Shown: in pieces, positions 57,331-64,000 of the stretch
How the letters are laid out: every line of letters starts with the position of its first letter
Numbering within the stretch: position 1 is the stretch's first letter
Source: Haematococcus lacustris
Taxonomy: Eukaryota > Chlorophyta > Chlorophyceae > Chlamydomonadales > Haematococcaceae
Assembly (NCBI GenBank): GCA_030144725.1
Contig: JASKMD010000029.1
Span: forward strand, 186,001-250,000
Length of the DNA stretch: 64,000 nucleotides
Direction of reading: 5' to 3'
The notes under the pieces: generated by a model
Database searches by the model: none
The model's input: only the letters and a program-made list of their open reading frames with translations
Told to the model about the DNA's origin: nothing
Program-made: the position numbers and the translations under genes

Positions 57331-60300
57331 CAGTAGTGTTGCTGAGCAGCCAGTGGTCTGGCAGAGTGGCGGCTGTGACTGTGCTTGCTGCTAGGTGTCT
57401 GGGCAGCTCTGAACCCTGGGGCATTAGCCAACCCTTGCGCAACAGGACAGCATGCTGTAGGTCGTCAATGATGCTGCCATCCTGGAATGTGATGCGGAAA
57501 TACTTAGGCCTGCACTCATCGCCCTTGTAGGTGACGACGCCCCAGCGCTCGGGCGCCGCCTTGTTGGCTGGGCAATGCACCACGCGACCATGCAGCTCCC
57601 GGGCAGCTTTGATCTTGTTGAGCACAGCCTTGGAGAGGAAGGGATCCTGCAGCGGTAGAGGTGCTGGCGCAGCAAGCAGCTGCCTGTCCCTAACCTCACC
57701 GTAGGTCACTCCAGCCCCCACGCAACGCGGGCACAACCAATCACCCTCGGGTACCGCATCGAGAGCAGGTGTGAGACAGTAGGTGTGCCAACCAGTGCCG
57801 CAGCCATCACACAGCAGCATGACTGCCTCATCACCCGTGAAGCGGCACACTTCGCACGGGTGATCAATGTGTGGGCGTGCCAGACCGACATCAATAGTGC
57901 CATCTAGGTCAAGCAGGTGGCAAGGGGATAGGTTGGAGATGTGCTCATTGAACTGGGTGCCACACTTGCCCGTGAGCACTGCCACCCCGCTGTCCTTGAC
58001 TACCACCACCCGATAGATCTCTGGGCGTGCCTCTAGCTGCAGCATGTTGTGCTTGGCAGCCAGGCGGAGATAGACAAAGTCACCTGGTTTGAAGGAGCGG
58101 GCTGCTGGCTGGTAGCTGCCGGAGCGAGTCATGGCATACCTCAGCTGGTCCCGGTGCTGAGCGACAGCCTGGTTGTCCATGGCGATGACCATGTTGTCAG
58201 TGACAGCAGCTGCACGGTGCATCACCAGCTCGGCAGCCAGCTCTGGGTCGTCGAAGTTGATGGGCTGCTCCACCCGCTCAGCTATGGCTGGGGGAACCAC
58301 AGGCTTGCGCGCAAACAACAACTCGTAGGGTGTCATGCGGGTGCTTTCCTGGGTGGAACACCTGTACCCCAGAGCAATCATGGGCAGAGCATCATCCCAC
58401 CGGTCAGTGACACGGTTGCTGGTGCAGTGCTTGCGCAGGCATGCCTTGACAGTCTGCACACATCGCTCAGACAGCCCATTGCTCTGAGGGTGGTTGGCAG
58501 AGGTGGTTCTGTGATCGATGAGAGCGCGCTGCAGCAACTCAGCAAAGGCACCCTGGAACTCTGTGCCCCCGTCAGTGACGACTTCAGCACAGGCACCATA
58601 GCGTCCTAGCACGTGATGCGCAAAAGCTGAGGCTGTGGTGGCTGCCTCCTTATTGGGGATGGGGATGATCTCGACCCATTTAGACAAATGCTCAATGCAG
58701 ACCATGATGTACTTGTGGCCAGAGCGGCTGGGGATGAAAGGACCACAGAGGTCTACACCCCAGCGGTAGAAGAGGGCACGAATGGGTAGGCTGTGCAGCT
58801 CAGGGGATTTAGCATTGAATGCAGCTTTGACCCTGTCACAAGCGGTGCAACGTGCCACAACAGCCTGAGCATCAGCTGCCAACCCACGCCACCAATAGGT
58901 GTGCTGCAGCAGAGCTGCCGTGCGCCTGCCACCAAAGTGCCCAGTGTTGTTGTGCATGGTGGACACTAAGTGTGGGCGCTCAGCAGGAGCAGGGACAATG
59001 CGAGTGCTGCCGTCTGCCATGCGCCTAAGCAGCTTGTGGCTGTCCCAGACATAAGCCTGTGCGCGACGCTGTGCCCGACGATGCTCTGCATGCGGCAACC
59101 CAGCAGGCAAGGTGTGGTGCAGAAGCAACTGCATTGTGGCTGTGTCGTCGTGAATGTCACGCTCGGTGTCAGCAACATCAGCAAGCTGGGCAACGATAAC
59201 TGCTGGCTGCACCGCTACGGGTGTGGGCAGGACTGGATCAGGTGCTGGGAGAGGCGAGCAGGTCTGGTTGGTGCTGGTGTGAGAGCTGAGCATCAGCTGT
59301 GCACCCCCCCCGACAGCGACAGCCAAGGCGTGCGAGGCAGCGCTGAGAGAGAGGCAGTTATGTGCAAGGTCACGCAGCAGGTGGGCACGGTGCAGAGCAG
59401 CTGAGATAGCATACAAACTCCCTGCAGTTGCGGCGTCCATGCAGCGCTCTGTGATAGCGTGCCGCTCCTCAGGGGAAGTGGTGGGCTCACGAGGTTTGCC
59501 TGCTGCAGTGAGGAGGGCACCTCTCCCACAAAAGGGCGCAGTGGGAACAGCTGAGACAGGTGAGATAATGTCAATCAGAGAATGAGCGGAATGAGGCTGA
59601 GCATGCTGCAGGACAGCACTGAAGTGGTTGGGATCGCAAATGTTGGTCCACCAGTCACGCATGTGGTGGGTGCGAGCACCTAGCTGTGCAGCATCCAAGC
59701 AAAGTGGGGTGCCAATGCTGGTGCAGACCTCTGCGAATTGACTGCGGTTGCCTTGGGAGTGGTGTTGGTGAGTTGTGTTGACAAGGACATACCCAGGGCG
59801 TAGCAGGGGTTGAAGCTGCTGTAAGCAGCCCACCAGCCGCATGGTGGAAAGGAAGGTGCTGGATACCGGGCCATGCAGCCCAGCCAGGCTGTTAGGATTG
59901 GGAAGGTGCGGATACTCCCACCCGGCCACAACCAGCCACTGATGTGGACCGCGCGCTCCAGCACGCACCAGGTCGGCGGAAGTGATGGTGCCCACATCCT
60001 GGGGCAAAGAGGTGAGTGCAGAGGCATAAGCAGCAGGGGGCAACAGCCCAGGGAAGGTAGCTGACAGCTGAGAAAGACGGTGGAGGATGAGATGCTGGCA
60101 GGCAGGAGATGTGTCACAGTAGATGTAGCGCAGAATGTGTACACCATTGCGGAGCAGCATTTCTAACCCAGCTCCAAGACCCCCATGCAACTCAAGCAGC
60201 ACCACCCCTTCTGCTGCCACTGCCGGAAAGAAAGAGGAGGCCACACATGTAGTGTTGATGGCAAGTGGCATGCGCACAGCGCAAGAGTCAGGTAAGCCAG

Positions 60301-63300
60301 AAGTGACTCCCAACTGGGCTGTAGCGGGGGAGGTTGCAATGAGAATGTGCTGAGCTGCTCGGACCCAGCTGGTGGCACGGTGAGTGAGAGTGTGGTAAGC
60401 GGCGGAAGGATAGGAGGAGTTGGGTTCGTGGTGATAAGCATCTGTCACACTTCCCTGGTTGCCGAGCAGGAGGTCGTCAGAGGTGATGGCGGCCAAGGCA
60501 GCTGAAAGGGTAGGTGTGGGCAGGTTAGGAGGGCTGGTGGTGGCAGCGCCACGCATAAGGGAGGCAAGGGCAGGAGGCGGGTCGAGGCAGGCGCCAGTGG
60601 AATCCGCGCAGGTGGGCCTGGGGAAGCGTGACAGGGAGTCAGCATTCTGGTGGGTAACCCCAGGACGGTGCTTGACGGTAAAGTCGTACTCCTGCAGCTG
60701 CATGGCCCAGCGTGCCACCTGGCCAGAGTGGTGTTGCCCAGACATCAGCCAAGACAAAGGCTGGTGGTCAGTGACAATGGTGAAGTGCCTGCCATGAAGG
60801 TAGAAGCGGAGGGTTTTGACAGCCCACACCACAGCTAGCATCTCGCCCGTGTAGCTGGCATAGTTGCGCTCATGCACGTTGCAGCTGCGGCTGCAGCAAG
60901 CCACCATGTACTCATCCCCGTTGGTGTCCACCTGCCCCAAGATACCCGCACAGCCCTCCCGAGACCAGTCAGTGTGCAGGACGAGGGGGCGTTCAGGGTC
61001 AAAGCGGCGCAGCACTAAGCCAGGAGTGCAGATTCTCTCTTTGAGTGTGCTGTAGGCGGCCTGCTGCTCACTACCCCAGCACCACGCTACCCCTTTCCTT
61101 GTGAGAGAGGTGATGGGGGCAGCAATGATGCTGAAGTCAGGAATGTAGCAGCGATAGTAGTTGAACACACCCATGGCTGTGCGGAGGCTGGATACATCAG
61201 TGGGAGCAGGCATGTCACGCAGAGCCTGGCACTTTGCCTGAGTGGGGGTAAGCCCATGGACGGAGACGTCGTGGCCGAGGTATTCCACACGGTCAGCTGC
61301 CAGGATGGTCTTCTCAGGGTGGGCGAACATGCCGATGGTCTGCAACATCTGCAGCAGGGCCTGCACGTGCTCACAGTGTGCCTCAAAGCTGTCACTGTAC
61401 ACGAGCACATCATCAATGAAGGCCATGCAGCAGTGGGACAGGCTGGCGCTGGTGATGGCTGCGTCCATGACACGCTGGTACTCAGCGCTGGCATTTTTCA
61501 GCCCAAACGGCATGCGAGTGTAGCAGTACAGGCGGTTGCGTGCCCAGAAGGCAGTCTTGAGCTGGTCATCAGGGTGCACGGGGATTTGCAAGAACCCTGA
61601 GCGCATGTCCAGCTTGCTGAACCACCTGGCGCTGCCCACCCTGGCAAACATCTCCTCTGGCAAAGGCAACCCATACCGGTCAGACTTGGTGGCGTCGTTG
61701 AGCCGTCGGAAGTCAATGCAGAACCGGGTGTCTGTCCACTGCCCCTGGGCATCTTTCTTCATGGGCAGGGTGGGTGCCGAGGCATAGTCGCACGGGCCAG
61801 TGACGGGCTGGATGATGCCTGCCTCCTCCAGCTCCTGGACCTTCTTGTCCGTCACTTGCAGCTCCAGGTCAGAATAGCGGCGAGGCTTGGTGATGATGGG
61901 ATCTGTGGTTGACAGCTCAATGCGAAAAGCACCGCGTGGGCCCTTGTAACCTGTGAGGTCACTCAGAGAATGAGCAAAAGCACCAGGATGAGCTGCAACT
62001 AGAGCCGCCATGCGATGTGCTTGCTGCTGGGATAGAGCCGCATGCTGAGCCAACAGCACACCATTGGGCAGCTGGGTGTATTGCTGTGGGGAGGGATTGA
62101 CAGCAGGACCATCAGGCAGCACCATGGTGATGGCAGAGCAGGTGATGGCAGGTGAGCACATGCCCGGCACAGGGGGCGGCAGGGAAGACACCATGGAGGG
62201 CAGCCAGAAGAGGAAGAGGAGAGAGAGAATCAACCGCAGCGGTGAGAGAGATCCCCATGCCACTTCCCTGGAGGAGCGCTGCGGCGTAGGTGGAGGGGAT
62301 GCGCGCAGCGGAGGCATGGGAGGTACTTGCGGTGGTGGGGCCGTGGTCAGGGGAATGGCGGAGCGCCGGGCTGCAGCGGTGCCCACAGCCAGGTGGGATG
62401 CTGATGGCTGCGGTGCGCTGGTTGGCATAGACATGCGCCGAGCTGCAGGGTCTAGTGCTGAGGAGGGGACAGAAGTAACAGCTGCCCCTCCCCCCCTGCG
62501 GGTGACTGGCTGGGCTGGGCTGCGCACCGGCTTCACCCCTGATCCTGCTGGTATGGGTGCATCACCGGTGGCCACCCTGCTCAAGGCGCACTCCGCAGCT
62601 GCTAGGTCACCCCCACGGCTGACTGCGCTGGGTGTGGTGGTGCCAGCTGCTGCAGGAGTTGTCTCCACATGCACATGCACCGAAGGTAAGGTGTGATACA
62701 TGGCAGAGGTGGTGCCGCTGGTTGCACAGGGCTGAACCTGGCTGTGGGACACGGCAGTGCAAGCCACAAGCAGCTGGCTGCTGCCCATGGGCGCAGAGTA
62801 TAGGAGGGGCAGGCAGCCCTTGGGCCCCGTGACTGGCAGCGAGTGAGAGGTGCGGGTGTCTCCATGGCTGTGCAACCGAGGGCAATAGGAGAACTGGCGG
62901 TCGTACACATCGCACACGCCCTTTGTCTGCGAGAGGAAATTGGCTCCAAGCAGCAGGTCATAAGCAAGGGAGCTCCCAGGCGGCATGACAATGGCCTCTA
63001 GGTCGTGCACCATGGCCTGGGGAGTACCGTAGCTGAGACTCACGCGCAGGGTGGCAACCTGGGTGGCTAAGGCCTCTGCACCACTGGCAGTGGACAGGCG
63101 GCGGCTGCAAGGGGTGAGGGGCAGGTTCAGCGCGGTTGCGCACTCATGTGAGATCAGGCAGCTGTCACTGCCCCCGTCTAGCATGACACCCCGGAGCAGG
63201 TGCAGCTGGCCCTCACTGTCAGCCACTGCACACCCTGACTGCACCGTGACGTTGGAGAAGTAGGTCAGGTGCTGGTTGGGCACGGCGGTGTGGCAGGCAG

Positions 63301-64000
63301 CACGCACAGCGGTTGCTCGTGGCGGTTCAACAGCGATGTGAGCAGCAGTGTCAACGACAGGTGTGACATTGGGCGAGAGGTGCTGCTCAATACGCGTCAC
63401 GCGCTGAGCGAGGAGCTGCAGCTGCATAGCCAGCTCCTGCAGGCCGGGCTGGGTGGCAAGAGGGGGAAACACAGAGCCCATGGTGGGGGTGGTGGCTGGG
63501 GCAGCAGGAGGAGCAGGGGCTGCAGCCTTAGGCAGGGTGTGGGTGGCAGCAGCAGGTGGGGCGGTAGACATAGGCGTGAATGGCACTGCCCTGGCTGCAT
63601 TAGCTGTGATGATGCAGAAGCTGCCATGCTCAGGGTAGGAGAGAGGCTGCACCCGCGCATCCTGCGACACCCAATGCCCTGACATGTCCCATGCACCCAG
63701 CCCGGGCCCCTCTGCTGACACGGTGTGGGCGCGAGCAGGACCTGACAGGCTGGGTGGAGGAGCTGCTTGCAGGTGTGGGTACAGCTTGAAGCAGCGCTCA
63801 GGGGGATGGTAGCGCTTGTGACAGTAGCTGCAGGTGTGCTGCGCATGGGCTGGAGCAGCAGGTACATACCCCCTGTCCAGCAGAGGCGTGCGTTGCCTGG
63901 GGTCAGTGATGGCGCGCGACACCACACTGCCAGCCGGGTGTGCAGCCACGGCATGCGCTGCGCGCGGAGCACTTCCACCGATGACTCTTTGCTGCTCATG
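56759..64000 (-). CDS. Ty3/gypsy Gag-Pol polyprotein with extra methyltransferase-like and PHD domains (5' end beyond window)
   Basis: One uninterrupted frame from the window edge to a stop at 56759, over 2400 codons; the true start lies outside. Domains in order with plus-strand positions: zinc knuckle CX2CX4HX4C (CSYCHKRYHPPERC, about 63795-63840); aspartic protease with VMLDGGSDSCL (about 63160-63190), D-G-G where D-S/T-G is usual; a hydrophobic LILSLLFLFWLP stretch (about 62205-62240); reverse transcriptase with FCIDFRRLN and AFIDDVLVYS (61388-61425); RNase H (HTDWSREG, TDHQPLSW); a DNMT-like fold (about 59660-60220); integrase with H-x-H...C-x2-C and D,D,E core (58440-58965); a PHD finger CX2C...CX2C...HX4...C...CX2C (about 57715-57865); a small WGVVTYKGDECRPKYF module (57410-57610); and a second methyltransferase-like fold to the end. 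Known function: reverse transcription and integration of the element's RNA. No frameshift is seen, so it may be active. Confidence 0.92.
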   Translation of the reverse strand, partial: HEQQRVIGGSAPRAAHAVAAHPAGSVVSRAITDPRQRTPLLDRGYVPAAPAHAQHTCSYCHKRYHPPERCFKLYPHLQAAPPPSLSGPARAHTVSAEGPGLGAWDMSGHWVSQDARVQPLSYPEHGSFCIITANAARAVPFTPMSTAPPAAATHTLPKAAAPAPPAAPATTPTMGSVFPPLATQPGLQELAMQLQLLAQRVTRIEQHLSPNVTPVVDTAAHIAVEPPRATAVRAACHTAVPNQHLTYFSNVTVQSGCAVADSEGQLHLLRGVMLDGGSDSCLISHECATALNLPLTPCSRRLSTASGAEALATQVATLRVSLSYGTPQAMVHDLEAIVMPPGSSLAYDLLLGANFLSQTKGVCDVYDRQFSYCPRLHSHGDTRTSHSLPVTGPKGCLPLLYSAPMGSSQLLVACTAVSHSQVQPCATSGTTSAMYHTLPSVHVHVETTPAAAGTTTPSAVSRGGDLAAAECALSRVATGDAPIPAGSGVKPVRSPAQPVTRRGGGAAVTSVPSSALDPAARRMSMPTSAPQPSASHLAVGTAAARRSAIPLTTAPPPQVPPMPPLRASPPPTPQRSSREVAWGSLSPLRLILSLLFLFWLPSMVSSLPPPVPGMCSPAITCSAITMVLPDGPAVNPSPQQYTQLPNGVLLAQHAALSQQQAHRMAALVAAHPGAFAHSLSDLTGYKGPRGAFRIELSTTDPIITKPRRYSDLELQVTDKKVQELEEAGIIQPVTGPCDYASAPTLPMKKDAQGQWTDTRFCIDFRRLNDATKSDRYGLPLPEEMFARVGSARWFSKLDMRSGFLQIPVHPDDQLKTAFWARNRLYCYTRMPFGLKNASAEYQRVMDAAITSASLSHCCMAFIDDVLVYSDSFEAHCEHVQALLQMLQTIGMFAHPEKTILAADRVEYLGHDVSVHGLTPTQAKCQALRDMPAPTDVSSLRTAMGVFNYYRCYIPDFSIIAAPITSLTRKGVAWCWGSEQQAAYSTLKERICTPGLVLRRFDPERPLVLHTDWSREGCAGILGQVDTNGDEYMVACCSRSCNVHERNYASYTGEMLAVVWAVKTLRFYLHGRHFTIVTDHQPLSWLMSGQHHSGQVARWAMQLQEYDFTVKHRPGVTHQNADSLSRFPRPTCADSTGACLDPPPALASLMRGAATTSPPNLPTPTLSAALAAITSDDLLLGNQGSVTDAYHHEPNSSYPSAAYHTLTHRATSWVRAAQHILIATSPATAQLGVTSGLPDSCAVRMPLAINTTCVASSFFPAVAAEGVVLLELHGGLGAGLEMLLRNGVHILRYIYCDTSPACQHLILHRLSQLSATFPGLLPPAAYASALTSLPQDVGTITSADLVRAGARGPHQWLVVAGWEYPHLPNPNSLAGLHGPVSSTFLSTMRLVGCLQQLQPLLRPGYVLVNTTHQHHSQGNRSQFAEVCTSIGTPLCLDAAQLGARTHHMRDWWTNICDPNHFSAVLQHAQPHSAHSLIDIISPVSAVPTAPFCGRGALLTAAGKPREPTTSPEERHAITERCMDAATAGSLYAISAALHRAHLLRDLAHNCLSLSAASHALAVAVGGGAQLMLSSHTSTNQTCSPLPAPDPVLPTPVAVQPAVIVAQLADVADTERDIHDDTATMQLLLHHTLPAGLPHAEHRRAQRRAQAYVWDSHKLLRRMADGSTRIVPAPAERPHLVSTMHNNTGHFGGRRTAALLQHTYWWRGLAADAQAVVARCTACDRVKAAFNAKSPELHSLPIRALFYRWGVDLCGPFIPSRSGHKYIMVCIEHLSKWVEIIPIPNKEAATTASAFAHHVLGRYGACAEVVTDGGTEFQGAFAELLQRALIDHRTTSANHPQSNGLSERCVQTVKACLRKHCTSNRVTDRWDDALPMIALGYRCSTQESTRMTPYELLFARKPVVPPAIAERVEQPINFDDPELAAELVMHRAAAVTDNMVIAMDNQAVAQHRDQLRYAMTRSGSYQPAARSFKPGDFVYLRLAAKHNMLQLEARPEIYRVVVVKDSGVAVLTGKCGTQFNEHISNLSPCHLLDLDGTIDVGLARPHIDHPCEVCRFTGDEAVMLLCDGCGTGWHTYCLTPALDAVPEGDWLCPRCVGAGVTYGEVRDRQLLAAPAPLPLQDPFLSKAVLNKIKAARELHGRVVHCPANKAAPERWGVVTYKGDECRPKYFRITFQDGSIIDDLQHAVLLRKGWLMPQGSELPRHLAASTVTAATLPDHWLLSNTTGVLTALHCLLPGSWHPSVAAAIAQGYQLMQPTNITPQELRVASTVINLDLMHSLLDPCTTTPIIISGLVLQPLSSQPHLSLSPAAYRAQLQQQPIDAIISSPDPTVLDLLLPLAVIYAHSLVCMLVPHAYLSDAPPARFRWIQQLKQAERLLHVTCPSLGSGMGWIMVFSSKGQKRHLLKLPVMGAYLKL
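59600..60225 (-). other. C5-cytosine methyltransferase-like domain inside the gypsy polyprotein
   Basis: The segment between RNase H and integrase follows the motif order of DNMT3-type enzymes: motif I VLLELHGGLGAGLEMLL, motif II YIYCDTSPA, motif III PQDVGTITSADLV, motif IV LVVAGWEYPHLPN in place of G-x-P-C, motif VI LVNT in place of E-N-V, and motif VIII-like AAQLGARTHHMRDWW. The catalytic Cys is missing in this copy and in the 53767-55516 copy, so enzymatic methylation is unlikely; a binding or regulatory role would be inference. Confidence 0.6.

Overview
The window looks like nuclear DNA of a chlorophyte green alga of the Chlamydomonadales, most likely Haematococcus or a close relative. 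I infer this from very intron-dense genes with short exons and GT-AG introns that usually end in GCAG, abundant GC-rich and CAG-type simple repeats, TTAGGG-type telomere-like repeats inside introns (Chlamydomonas itself uses TTTTAGGG), and a high-copy degenerate Fanzor/TnpB-like repeat family. There are no prokaryotic-style genes, no rRNA and no tRNA that I can recognise. The species call is an inference.

Three host genes lie head-to-tail on the minus strand. I rebuilt each from splice sites, and the phase agrees at every junction. From right to left they are TOP1, a type IB DNA topoisomerase (41852-48543, 13 exons, about 671 aa); AGO, an Argonaute with N, PAZ, MID and PIWI regions (25593-40767, 29 exons, about 1020 aa); and RDR, a cellular RNA-dependent RNA polymerase with an intact DLDGD catalytic motif (6790-22071, 25 exons, about 2390 aa). 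AGO and RDR are two core RNA-silencing components. They are direct neighbours, about 3.5 kb apart, in the same orientation. Chlamydomonas reinhardtii is generally described as lacking a canonical RDR, so this pairing is the main host-gene discovery. The Argonaute has Ser where the catalytic His of slicing Argonautes is expected.

The rest is mobile or repetitive. 1-6.8 kb: a minisatellite, a (CAAG)n tract, a complete-boundary hAT element (2768-4295, 8-bp target duplication) carrying a broken transposase, and a broken Fanzor-like copy. 22-25.6 kb, between RDR and AGO: a fragment of a retroelement domain, a foldback element with 277-bp arms, and duplicated segments. 48.5-52 kb: another Fanzor-like copy and diffuse repeats. 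52-64 kb: Ty3/gypsy retroelement sequence. A rearranged copy (51993-55516) is followed by an apparently intact one (56759 to the window edge). The latter's single polyprotein carries, besides zinc knuckle, protease, RT, RNase H and integrase, a cytosine-5-methyltransferase-like domain without its catalytic Cys, a PHD finger, a small Tudor/chromo-like module and a second degenerate methyltransferase-like fold.

Together the window holds an RNA-silencing pair embedded among inverted-repeat and retroelement sequences of the kind such a pathway normally targets. Any functional link between them is inference.
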